Shown: in pieces, positions 26,994 through 34,544 of the stretch | How the letters are laid out: the number at the start of each line of letters is the position of its first letter | Numbering within the stretch: the stretch's first letter is position 1 | From: Gemmatimonas phototrophica | GTDB taxonomy: Bacteria > Gemmatimonadota > Gemmatimonadetes > Gemmatimonadales > Gemmatimonadaceae | NCBI RefSeq assembly: GCF_000695095.2 | Contig: NZ_CP011454.1 | Span: 3,410,001-3,474,000, forward strand | Length of the DNA: 64,000 nucleotides | Direction: 5' to 3' | The notes under the pieces: model-generated | Databases searched by the model: none | Seen by the model: the letters and a program-made list of their open reading frames with translations, nothing else | What the model was told of the DNA's origin: nothing | Made by a program: the position numbers and the translations under genes

Positions 26994-27707
26994 TCAATGC
27001 GCCTCGAGGTTGATATGCAGAAACTCCAGGGTCCGGGTCCACGCCAGCTGTGCGGCCTGTGCGTTGTAGACCACGTCCCGGGAATCATTGAAAAATGCAT
27101 GACCGGCTTCGTAGAAATAGCCGTCACATTCGGCGCCGGCATGTGCCATGTCCCGCAGCAGCCGGTCGGCCTTGTCACGCGGAATCGACGCGTCGTGCAC
27201 GCCAAAATGGGCCAGCACCGGCGCCCGCAGTGCTTTGAGATTCACCGGCACATTCGGGTTGAACACCCCGTAGAAGTCCACCACGGCATCAAACATTTCC
27301 GGATGGATGGTGGCGGCGTAGAGCGCCAGCTGGCCACCCATGCAGAAGCCGAGGACGCCCACCCGTTTGGGGTGCACCGCATCGTGCGCTAAGAGATACT
27401 CGGCCGCACCGCCGAGGGCCTGGGCCGCGAAGGGGAGGTCAAGCGCCATCATGAGACGCTGCGCATCGTCGGGACTGGTGGCCGATTTTCCCTTGTACAG
27501 GTCGGGGGCCAACACGACATAGCCCGCCTCGGCAAAGCGGTCCGCCACGGACTTGATGTGATCCACCAGCCCCCACCATTCCTGCAGCACGATCAACCCG
27601 GGGCCGGTTCCCGCGGGGGGCAGGGAGAGATAGCCGTGGGCCTGTCCGCCAGCGGTCTCCTGACCGGGGGCACGGAAGTCCATCATGCTGCCACGAAGCT
27701 CGCTCAT
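26994..27707 (-). CDS. Dienelactone hydrolase family protein
   Basis: A 237-residue alpha/beta hydrolase of the carboxymethylenebutenolidase type: VLQEWWGLVDHIK, nucleophile Cys in LGFCMGGQLA, acid Asp in FGVHDASIP, and His in EAGHAFFN. It should open enol-lactones or similar esters in the cytoplasm. The start at 27707 is preferred to 27737, although neither has a ribosome-binding site. On the same strand as the SDR operon, 126 bases upstream of it. Confidence 0.9.
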   Translation of the reverse strand: MSELRGSMMDFRAPGQETAGGQAHGYLSLPPAGTGPGLIVLQEWWGLVDHIKSVADRFAEAGYVVLAPDLYKGKSATSPDDAQRLMMALDLPFAAQALGGAAEYLLAHDAVHPKRVGVLGFCMGGQLALYAATIHPEMFDAVVDFYGVFNPNVPVNLKALRAPVLAHFGVHDASIPRDKADRLLRDMAHAGAECDGYFYEAGHAFFNDSRDVVYNAQAAQLAWTRTLEFLHINLEAH

Positions 27708-27816
27708 GGGATGCTCGGAAGGGGGATTCCTGAACATTCGCCAAACGACGACGCGGCGCCAGTCTCCCGGCGCCGCGTGGGCTCACGTACGCGTTGGTAT
27801 TGTCAGCCGCTCGTGA

Positions 27817-29079
27817 TCAGACGACCGATGCCGGATCAATCCCGCGAATGGCGAAGACCCGGGCCACGGCCTGACCGATCTTGTTGTTGGGCGTGCTGGC
27901 CCCGGCGGTAATCCCCACCCGCAGCGGGCCGTTGGTGGGCAACCACGGCGCCATCGTGTCTTCCACGTGATGCTTGGCAATACGGCGGAACCGCACCGCA
28001 TTGTCCTCCACCAGAATGTCGTCCGGATCGGCAATGTGATACGTGGGCACCTGCTCAGCGCACAGTGCCGCGAGCGAGATGGTGTTGCTGGAGTTGTAGC
28101 CGCCAACCACCACCATGAGGTCCATGGGTTCCCGCATCAGCTCCATCACCGCATCCTGACGGTCCTGCGTGGCACTGCAGATCGTGTCGAACGTGCGAAA
28201 ATGTTCCGCCTTGTGCGACTCGCCGTAGGCACGGGCCATCGCCTCGCCCACCGCCGCGCCAATGGCCAACGACTCGCGCGCGAGCATCGTGGTCTGATTG
28301 GCCACCCCGATACGATCAAGATGCAGGTCCGGATCAAATCCGTCTGACGCACCCACGGAGAACTTCTCGAGGAATGCTTCACGGGAAAGCGGCGTACGCG
28401 GCGGGGTGAGCCCCGCCTTCGCCTCGATGTAGTCCATCACCATGTCCGCCTCGGCCATGTCCCGTACTACGAGGTACTGTCCATTCGGGTACTTCTCCAC
28501 CTGCGACGCCGTGGCACGGGTCTCTTCGTGGTAGTACTTGCCGTGAATGAGCGAGGTATACCCGTCTCGGGCGTACACTTCCACGCGCTTCCACACGTTG
28601 AGCACCGAGCCGCATGTCGTGTCGACAATCACGCAGCCCAGGTCGCGTAGTGTCTGGAAATCCTGAATCGTCACACCAAAGGCGGGCAAGATGACCACGT
28701 CCGGCGCTTCCACCGGCGAATAGTCAAACCCCTTGCCGCTGGCCGATAGAAAGACCACGCCCATTTCGCGCAGCTTGGCATTCACATGCGGATTGTGAAT
28801 GATCTCGCCCGCCAGAAAAATGCGCTTGTCGGGAAACTTGATGCGCGTCTGATAGGCATAGTCCACCGCGCGCTCCACGCCGTAGCAGAACCCGAACTCC
28901 CGGGCGAGCCGGATGGTGGTCTCTCCCACGTTGAGCGAGTAGTCGCGCGCGCGCAGCAGGTCCACCAGGTGACCGGTATAGTCGGCCGCGAGGGTATCCT
29001 GGACTTCGGCCTTGAGGCCGAAGCCCTTGCGCACGTAGGTAGCGGCGGGAGACGAGGTCTCGGAAGAGCTGTTGGACAT
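27817..29079 (-). CDS. ispH: 4-hydroxy-3-methylbut-2-enyl diphosphate reductase
   Basis: At 420 residues this is the long IspH form seen in cyanobacteria and plants, against about 310 for E. coli. It performs the last step of the methylerythritol phosphate pathway, giving IPP and DMAPP. The three [4Fe-4S] ligand cysteines are present: Cys65 in FGFCYGVERAV, Cys156 in DTTCGSVLN, and Cys301 in TICSATQDRQ. An N-terminal extension of about 50 residues has no recognisable motif. No other isoprenoid gene is adjacent. Confidence 0.95.
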   Translation of the reverse strand: MSNSSSETSSPAATYVRKGFGLKAEVQDTLAADYTGHLVDLLRARDYSLNVGETTIRLAREFGFCYGVERAVDYAYQTRIKFPDKRIFLAGEIIHNPHVNAKLREMGVVFLSASGKGFDYSPVEAPDVVILPAFGVTIQDFQTLRDLGCVIVDTTCGSVLNVWKRVEVYARDGYTSLIHGKYYHEETRATASQVEKYPNGQYLVVRDMAEADMVMDYIEAKAGLTPPRTPLSREAFLEKFSVGASDGFDPDLHLDRIGVANQTTMLARESLAIGAAVGEAMARAYGESHKAEHFRTFDTICSATQDRQDAVMELMREPMDLMVVVGGYNSSNTISLAALCAEQVPTYHIADPDDILVEDNAVRFRRIAKHHVEDTMAPWLPTNGPLRVGITAGASTPNNKIGQAVARVFAIRGIDPASVV

Positions 29080-29135
29080 GCGACAAATCTAGTCGGGAAT
29101 GCTCGGTCCGGCGCCTCCCCCGGGAGTTCGGGAGG

Positions 29136-29594
29136 TTACGGTGTCGGGGTCGCGCGCGCGTCGTCGTCAGCGCACAGAAACGGGGCCATGGCGTCCCGGA
29201 GAATCCGCGGCAACGGGCGTTTGGCGAACCCCTCCACGGCCACGCACACCACCACCAGCGAGACCGTAGCCACCATCCGGCCGTCGTCATGCCGGAGGTG
29301 CATGGTGAGCGTGAGGGAGGTCTCCCCAAGTCGGGACACCCAAATGACCATATGCAGCAGATCGTCGAGACGCGCCGGGATCAGATAGTCTATCGACAGA
29401 TGCCGGCGCGGCATCCACACCTTCGGGGCTTCAAAGATGAACGTGTATGGCAGCCCAGCCGCCCGCAGCAGTTCCTGCTCGGCCGTATCCAGGAACCGGG
29501 TAACGGCGCTGTACCGCATGATGCCCACCAGATCCACATCCGCCCAACGGACGCGGTCGGAGCAGAAAAACGGACGGGGGGACTCCACCGACAT
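29136..29594 (-). CDS. 4HBT-fold acyl-CoA thioesterase
   Basis: A 152-residue hotdog-fold protein similar to YbgC/4-hydroxybenzoyl-CoA thioesterases: VRWADVDLVGIMRYSAVTRFLDTAEQELLR contains the D-x-x-G/N-x-x catalytic Asp and the central hotdog helix. It would hydrolyse acyl-CoA thioesters. The start at 29594 (MSVESP) follows family length; an ATG nine codons earlier is possible. It is 56 bases upstream of ispH on the same strand and divergent from the stress-protein gene. Confidence 0.85.
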   Translation of the reverse strand: MSVESPRPFFCSDRVRWADVDLVGIMRYSAVTRFLDTAEQELLRAAGLPYTFIFEAPKVWMPRRHLSIDYLIPARLDDLLHMVIWVSRLGETSLTLTMHLRHDDGRMVATVSLVVVCVAVEGFAKRPLPRILRDAMAPFLCADDDARATPTP

Positions 29595-29688
29595 GAGCGA
29601 TCTACCGGATGAGGGAGGCACCAGCTTGTGACAAAGGGTCAGGACTTTCCCTCTGGCAAAAATAGCGCGGTTGGTGCACCGTCACAGT

Positions 29689-30609
29689 ATGTATACGTCC
29701 ATCTTCGTGCCTTTCGATGGCTCGGCGCACAGTGCGCGAGCCCTGCCTGTCGCGGCCGCGCTCGCCGCCCGCACGGGCGCCAGCGTTCAGCTCGCAATCG
29801 TCCACGATCCCAGCGCGTATATCCCTTTCGTACCGGGCGAAGTCGCCATCCCGGTTTATGATCAGGAACTGGTGCAGGCACACCGCGCGCATGACCAGCA
29901 GGTGCTGGACGCGGCGGTCGCGCAACTCACGCAGCAGGGCGTAAACGCCAGCGGTGTGCTGCTCGACGGCACTATTGTTGAAGCGCTGGAGGAACACCTG
30001 CTCACGTCGCACGCCGACCTGGTCATTCTGACCACCCACGGGCGCAGTGGGTTCGAGCGGTTGCGCCTGGGGAGCGTCGCGTCCGCCTTTCTCACCCGCG
30101 CCACAGCGCCCGTCCTGCTGGTGCGTGGCGCCGGTAGTGAACCCGGCAACGAGCAACCGGTGCTGCCAACAGGCTCACTGCTCTGCGCCCTGGATGGATC
30201 GGCGTTTGCCGAGGCAGTCCTCCCGCACGCCCGTACCTTCGCAGAAGCCACCGGCATGCAGATGCATCTGGTGGCGGTGACCGTGCCGCACGCCATTTCC
30301 ATGGCGCCCTTTGGCACGGAGGCTCTGTTGGCCGACGACAGCGCACTCGTGGCCGAGGAACATCTGCGGGAGGAATACCTGCAGCGCATGGCGGCGACCT
30401 GTCCACCCGGCACCACGGTGCACGCGATCACGGACATGAGCGTATCCCGTGGGCTGCTCGATGCCACCGATCAAAAGCCATGTGCGGCCATTGCCATGGC
30501 GACACACGGCCGCGGTGGCTTCAAGCGCTTCATGCTGGGCAGTGTGGCGGACGAAGTGATTCGCCACGCCCATGTACCACTGCTGGTGTATCGCCCCAGC
30601 GCCCAATAG
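29689..30609 (+). CDS. Tandem universal stress protein (two USP domains)
   Basis: The 306-residue protein holds two UspA folds. Domain 1 has [14 protein letters not shown] and a nucleotide-binding [14 protein letters not shown]; domain 2 has [13 protein letters not shown] and [19 protein letters not shown]. The G-9x-G-S pattern supports ATP binding in both. The ATG at 29689 starts directly at the first beta strand; a GTG six codons earlier is possible. A stress or energy-limitation role is known only at family level. Confidence 0.92.
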   Translation: MYTSIFVPFDGSAHSARALPVAAALAARTGASVQLAIVHDPSAYIPFVPGEVAIPVYDQELVQAHRAHDQQVLDAAVAQLTQQGVNASGVLLDGTIVEALEEHLLTSHADLVILTTHGRSGFERLRLGSVASAFLTRATAPVLLVRGAGSEPGNEQPVLPTGSLLCALDGSAFAEAVLPHARTFAEATGMQMHLVAVTVPHAISMAPFGTEALLADDSALVAEEHLREEYLQRMAATCPPGTTVHAITDMSVSRGLLDATDQKPCAAIAMATHGRGGFKRFMLGSVADEVIRHAHVPLLVYRPSAQ

Positions 30610-30622
30610 CCAACTGCGCAGG

Positions 30623-31180
30623 TCAGGCGTCGAAGAAGGCTGGCGCCAACCATGGTGCCAGCGCGTACGCCACCATGGGCTCGTAGGCCCGTTGCCGGTC
30701 TACGAGCCCCGCTGTGAGGATGCCCACCGCCCCACGCCCATGCTTGGTCCCCACCGTGTCCGCCTCAGCGTCCATGGCGTGCCCAAGCTCTTCACCGGCG
30801 CGAATGCGGGCGGCCACCCGATCAGGGAGCGGCATGGACAGAGAGCCGCCAATTCCCTCCCGCCCGTGGCAATCAACCACCACGGCCCAGGCACAGCTGC
30901 GCATCCGTCCGTCGGGAAGCACCACCACGCCGCCTTCGAGTCCCACGGCGAACGTCGCGCCCTCGGTGCTCGCCAAGGCAGATCGTGCCCGTTGACGGGC
31001 ACCGGCCTGCGTTTCCTCATCACCCACGGGCTGACTGGGGACGCCGCTGGCGACCGCCACGCCACGCACCGTGGCGTTTGGCGCGATGCGCGCCACCACC
31101 GCCTGCACGGCGGCCACTTTCACCGGATTCGTAGACCCAACGATCACCAGGTCCATGTTCAGCGGGGTTTGGGCGTCCAT
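30623..31180 (-). CDS. DUF84 inosine/xanthosine triphosphatase (YjjX-like)
   Basis: A 185-residue house-cleaning NTPase. The first strand [15 protein letters not shown] carries the S/T-x-NPxK nucleotide pocket, followed by [19 protein letters not shown] and [11 protein letters not shown] with the metal-binding Glu. The family hydrolyses ITP and XTP to prevent their use in nucleic acids. GGGAGG immediately upstream of ATG 31180 favours this start over ATG 31156. It converges with the stress-protein gene, 13 bases apart. Confidence 0.88.
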   Translation of the reverse strand: MDAQTPLNMDLVIVGSTNPVKVAAVQAVVARIAPNATVRGVAVASGVPSQPVGDEETQAGARQRARSALASTEGATFAVGLEGGVVVLPDGRMRSCAWAVVVDCHGREGIGGSLSMPLPDRVAARIRAGEELGHAMDAEADTVGTKHGRGAVGILTAGLVDRQRAYEPMVAYALAPWLAPAFFDA

Positions 31181-31201
31181 GGGCCTCCCTTGAGAGCAAA
31201 A

Positions 31202-31255
31202 ACGTGAGGAAGTAACCGGCAACCCGCTTGCTTGCAGGCACGTAGAGAAGTAACC
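31202..31255. promoter_or_regulatory. Imperfect direct repeats in the divergent DUF84/CGNR promoter region
   Basis: Two 16-base copies, ACGTGAGGAAGTAACC (31202-31217) and ACGTAGAGAAGTAACC (31240-31255), match at 13 positions and are 38 bases apart start to start. They occupy the gap between the DUF84 NTPase and the CGNR regulator. They are possible regulator half-sites; the spacing is close to 3.6 helical turns, so the copies would not lie on exactly the same face. Confidence 0.35.
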
Positions 31256-31277
31256 TCTGTACAACCGCTACCACCAT

Positions 31278-31931
31278 ATGCCCGTTTCCACATCCGAATC
31301 GCGGCGGGCAGATTCGCGCGAACGGTCGCCGGGACCGGTACCACCGCGCACGCGACTCTGGCTCGACTTCGTAAACACCGACGCCGCCGCGCAATTGCCC
31401 GGGGGCGATTTGTTGCGCGATTTCGAGGCGCTGCTGTCGTGGCTCCAGGGGCAATCGGCGGTGGATGACGAACGAGGATCGGGTATTCGCCGCCGGGCCG
31501 TGTTGCAGCCGGCAGCAGCAGCGGCCACACTGGTGGACGCCCGTCGGGTGCGGGCGGCGCTGCGGGCCCTCGCTGAGCGCGGAGACACCCAGGAACGCGT
31601 TCGCGAAGACGCGGTGGTGGAGATCAACCGGGTTCTCGGGCGCAGTGCAGGCACCCGCCGACTGGATCCGTTACCGGATGGAGGGTTCCTTCGCAGCTTC
31701 GTGCCGACGGGTGATGCCTTTGCCGGTCTCATGATTCCTATCGTGGAATCAGCGGCCGACTCGCTCATTGAAGATGAACTGCCACGGGTGCGTCGCTGCG
31801 CGGATCCGCGCTGCCATCGGGTCTTCCTCGACGGCACAAAGAACGGACTCCGTCGCTGGTGTGATATGGGGACGTGCGGCAACCGGGCCAAGGCGGCCCG
31901 TCATCGCGCGCGCCATGGAGACAGCCGTTGA
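31278..31931 (+). CDS. CGNR zinc-finger / ABATE-domain transcriptional regulator
   Basis: The 217-residue protein has an N-terminal ABATE-like helical domain (RLWLDFVNTDAAA, the stress-linked domain, residues 25-150). The C-terminal CGNR zinc finger has ligands Cys-x4-Cys (CADPRCHRVF) and Cys-x4-Cys (CDMGTCGNR) followed by KAARHRARH. The finger probably binds DNA. Direct repeats in its own promoter region (31202-31217 and 31240-31255) may be its target. Confidence 0.88.
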   Translation: MPVSTSESRRADSRERSPGPVPPRTRLWLDFVNTDAAAQLPGGDLLRDFEALLSWLQGQSAVDDERGSGIRRRAVLQPAAAAATLVDARRVRAALRALAERGDTQERVREDAVVEINRVLGRSAGTRRLDPLPDGGFLRSFVPTGDAFAGLMIPIVESAADSLIEDELPRVRRCADPRCHRVFLDGTKNGLRRWCDMGTCGNRAKAARHRARHGDSR

Positions 31932-31959
31932 CGGCGCTCTCGCCCTGGTGCCTCGCTGA

Positions 31960-32622
31960 ATGACCACACCGCGGACCCCCTCCCACGCGGTCGGCAGCGT
32001 GCCTACACCTCCCGTCGCTCAGGATCTGTCACTGGAGCGCGGCTTTGTGGCGTCGCTCCGGTGGCTTGTCTCCGAAGGCGATGCCCGTGGCGTGCGGCGC
32101 ATTGCCGTGGAACTGCGGGCGCTCCGCGAAGCGCTGGCCACGCTCGACGAAACCCGTACCGCCCGTGATGAGCAGGTGCGCCGCAACACCGAACTCGATC
32201 GCGAAATTCAGTCGGCATTGTCCATTCTGGGGCCGGGCACCGCAGTCAATGGCAACGGGACGCTGGTGCAGCGCCTGATCAAGTTGCGTGAGCGCCTGGC
32301 CGAGGATACGGCGGCCCGACAGCAACTCACCTTGGAGCGCGACGCCTGGCGCGCCATGTGCACGTTACTCACGCACACGCGCGCTGGCGTACAGGAGTTG
32401 CTCACGCGCACGGAAGACGAGCGTGACTACGCGGTCTCGCAACTCGAGGTCATGCAGGAGCGCGTCATGGAGTTGGCGGTAATGCACGATGATGCCGCGG
32501 CCCAGGCACAGGCAACTCGGCAGGAAATGTCGGCCCTGCGCGAACAGTTGCGGCAGTGGAGCGGCACCGTGGAACGGGCGCTCGCCGAGCTGACGCAGGG
32601 GGCACGCGAGCTGGCGGACTGA
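31960..32622 (+). CDS. Coiled-coil protein of unknown function
   Basis: The 220 residues are mainly long amphipathic helices rich in Glu, Arg, Gln and Leu (about 40-215), for example RRIAVELRALREALATLDETR and NTELDREIQSALSIL, with a small turn around GPGTAVNGNGT. No signal peptide or membrane helix is present, so it is probably a cytoplasmic coiled coil. It lies 28 bases after the CGNR gene on the same strand and may share its transcript. No family recognised. Confidence 0.55.
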   Translation: MTTPRTPSHAVGSVPTPPVAQDLSLERGFVASLRWLVSEGDARGVRRIAVELRALREALATLDETRTARDEQVRRNTELDREIQSALSILGPGTAVNGNGTLVQRLIKLRERLAEDTAARQQLTLERDAWRAMCTLLTHTRAGVQELLTRTEDERDYAVSQLEVMQERVMELAVMHDDAAAQAQATRQEMSALREQLRQWSGTVERALAELTQGARELAD

Positions 32623-32651
32623 GCGTCCTACGGCAAACCCAAAACACAAGA

Positions 32652-32699
32652 CCCGAACGCCTGACCCGAAACTGATCCGTTCCGGGTTATGCGTTCGGG
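32652..32699. repeat. Palindromic element between convergent genes (type A, copy 1)
   Basis: Nested arms: CCCGAACGC (32652-32660) pairs with GCGTTCGGG (32691-32699), and inside it ACCCGAAAC pairs with GTTCCGGGT with one mismatch. The centre ACTGATCCGTTCCGGGTT is almost the same as the core of the element at 37287-37312. It lies between the coiled-coil gene (+) and ECF sigma gene (-), where it can end transcripts from both sides. Confidence 0.7.
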
Positions 32700-32735
32700 C
32701 CTTGAGTATTGAGTCTCGCGGGCCGACGGTACTAC

Positions 32736-33425
32736 TTACGCGCTCATCAACGTCGTTACCGAGGGCTGCATCACCGCACGCACGACCGACTCCTTGAGGT
32801 ATCCCATTTCGACGGCATAGTTGGCCAGCTTGCGCTGCAGCAGACGACGCCCGCGGAACAACCGCGACTTCACCGTTCCTTCCGGTACGCCAAGCACATT
32901 GGCGATTTCCGCGTAACGCAACCCCTGCAGATCGCTCAACACCACCGCCGAGCGATACTCTTCTGGCAACGAGCGGATGGCCCGCGTGATTTCGTCGTCG
33001 AGGAAGGAGTCGTAGAACTTGCCTTCCGGATCGGCCTCCCCCACCGCTTCGAACAGCGCCCAGCCTTCGGTATCCTCAGGCTGCTGCACCTCGCGGGCAT
33101 CGATGCGCCGCTTGCGGCTCACGAAGACATGGTACAGGATCGTGAACAACCAGGCCCGGATGTTCGTGCCGAGATGATACTGCTCCCACCGCTCCAGCGC
33201 CCGGAGCAATGTGTCGGAGACGAGATCTTCGGCGTCATCGCGCGAGCGCGCCAATTTGAGCGCAAACGAGTACAGCGCATCGAGGTGGACAAGCGCCTCG
33301 CGCTCGAACTGCGCACGCCGGGCGGCGCGCTCCTCGGCGGAGAACACCGTTGGCCGCGTCTCCTCGGCGTCGCTTTCGCGATCCACCACCGCCTGCTGCA
33401 CCGCGTTGTCGTTCATGCTCACCAT
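32736..33425 (-). CDS. ECF RNA polymerase sigma factor (SigE-like)
   Basis: A 229-residue ECF sigma factor. Region 2 covers YSFALKLARSRDDAEDLVSD and AWLFTILYHVFVSRKRR; region 4 covers AIRSLPEEYRSAVVLSDL and YAEIANVLGVPEGTVKSRL. The C-terminus (MGYLKESVVRAVMQPSVTT) extends beyond region 4, as in some SigE/RpoE groups. GGAGA about 7 bases upstream favours the ATG at 33425. No anti-sigma gene is adjacent, so its control is not visible here. It lies 116 bases downstream of the TetR gene on the same strand. Confidence 0.9.
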   Translation of the reverse strand: MVSMNDNAVQQAVVDRESDAEETRPTVFSAEERAARRAQFEREALVHLDALYSFALKLARSRDDAEDLVSDTLLRALERWEQYHLGTNIRAWLFTILYHVFVSRKRRIDAREVQQPEDTEGWALFEAVGEADPEGKFYDSFLDDEITRAIRSLPEEYRSAVVLSDLQGLRYAEIANVLGVPEGTVKSRLFRGRRLLQRKLANYAVEMGYLKESVVRAVMQPSVTTLMSA

Positions 33426-33541
33426 GATCCGTCTCCAAGGTCGCGTCCTGCGCAACCAGTTCCGTCTGCGTGTCACCGCGTGGACCGACATGCCCTCGCG
33501 CGTGTGTGTCCCGGTCATGCCCCTACGTCGGAGAACGAGGG

Positions 33542-34159
33542 TTACTCGTGACTCCGATTTTGCTGCATGGCCGCGCCATCGCGCACATGCATCGCGATAA
33601 ATCGCTTGAGGTCGGCCGCGATTCCTTCAAGCACCGACAAGTCGCGCTTCACCCGCGTCATGAGCACGGCCCCTTCGAGCGCCGCGATGATGAACCGCGA
33701 CAGGCGTACCGCATCCACGTCGTCGAGCAGCTGCGGCCGCGCTTCCCACAGCAGTGAGCGGATCTGACTGGCCCAGCGTTCGAACACGGCTTCGATGCGC
33801 ACCCGGAACCCCTCGTGCGCGTCGGCAAGTTCGGCCGCCAAATTGCCAAATGGCGAACCGCGCCGACCGCCACTTTCCGACTGCAACGCCACGACCGCAT
33901 CGATGAACAGATTCAGACGTTCCAGCGGATCAATCATCGGCTCACGCAGAATCGCGAGACCGCGCTCGGCAAATCGTTCGAACTGCCGGTTCAGTACTTC
34001 ATAGCCCAATTCTTCCTTGGACTTGAAATAATGATAGAAATGGCTCTTCCCACTGAGCTTCGCCCCCTTGATCACATCGTCAACCGACGTGGACGTAAAG
34101 CCCCGTTCGGAGATGAGTGTGGCGGCGGCGTCGAGGATCTGCGTGCGTCTGTCTGACAT
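33542..34159 (-). CDS. TetR-family transcriptional regulator
   Basis: A 205-residue repressor-type protein. N-terminal helix-turn-helix: RRTQILDAAATLISERGFTS, then VDDVIKGAKLSGKSHFYHYF with the recognition helix. The C-terminal ligand domain (about 55-195) resembles the AcrR/YcdC groups with SPFGNLAAEL. The ATG at 34159 is chosen because the first operator (34173-34192) begins 14 bases upstream; a longer start would place the operator inside the gene. It is very likely autoregulated. Confidence 0.92.
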   Translation of the reverse strand: MSDRRTQILDAAATLISERGFTSTSVDDVIKGAKLSGKSHFYHYFKSKEELGYEVLNRQFERFAERGLAILREPMIDPLERLNLFIDAVVALQSESGGRRGSPFGNLAAELADAHEGFRVRIEAVFERWASQIRSLLWEARPQLLDDVDAVRLSRFIIAALEGAVLMTRVKRDLSVLEGIAADLKRFIAMHVRDGAAMQQNRSHE

Positions 34160-34172
34160 TATGGAAGGTATA

Positions 34173-34192
34173 TTAGGACCAAGTGGTCCTAA
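34173..34192. promoter_or_regulatory. TetR operator 1 (autoregulatory)
   Basis: Perfect palindrome TTAGGACC-(4)-GGTCCTAA directly upstream of the TetR start, where binding would block its transcription. The same TAGGACC-N4-GGTCCTA core occurs at 34296-34319, which strongly suggests one regulator uses both. Confidence 0.88.
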
Positions 34193-34530
34193 GCGCAAGT
34201 GCGAATTAAATGGATTTGTAACTTCTTATTTAACAACGCTTTATAAGCTATCGAGACATCTCGATGAACTTTTAAGAGTCGCGTTTATCCCATCAGACTA
34301 GGACCATTTGGTCCTAGTCAAGACACACCACCCTCGACCACTATTCAGGTACGTTCCTCGACAGCATCGTTATCGAGGCTCGTCCCGCCTAAAGGGAATC
34401 GCCGGGATTCGTGCCATTGCAGGTTCCCGGGCGCGCCACCACTTCGCTCGCAGCAGGCGGAGACGTCAAGCAGTCCTCCTCGCCCCCAAGGAAGCGGGAG
34501 CCCGTTAACAGGCGTGAAGCGGGGCGCGGT
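34193..34530. other. Gene-free, partly AT-rich region between TetR and the helicase 3' end
   Basis: No convincing ORF is found. The segment 34200-34295 is markedly AT-rich and holds a palindrome ATCGAGACATCTCGAT (34250-34265), the second TetR operator, and then ordinary high-GC sequence from about 34320. The gene normally found divergent from a TetR regulator is missing: nothing coding faces away from TetR before the opposite-strand helicase 3' end at 34531. Confidence 0.5.
34296..34319. promoter_or_regulatory. TetR operator 2
   Basis: Perfect 10-bp arms (GACTAGGACC and its complement) flank ATTT. It shares the core TAGGACC-N4-GGTCCTA with operator 1, with centres 125 bp apart. The two could bind dimers that loop the AT-rich DNA between them, or this site could control a rightward transcript that has lost its gene. 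Confidence 0.85.
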
Positions 34531-34544
34531 CTATCGACCGCGCC
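34523..34544. terminator. Hairpin over the helicase stop codon
   Basis: Nine-bp GC-rich arms (GGCGCGGTC and complement) with a TATC loop cover the TAG at 34531-34533. There is no T-tract on the helicase strand, so termination by this hairpin alone is doubtful. Confidence 0.35.

Noticed and set aside
34193-34530. Horizontally acquired island or phage remnant
   Set aside because: The AT-rich part is under 100 bases, no integrase, transposase or phage gene is present, and no flanking direct repeats were seen.
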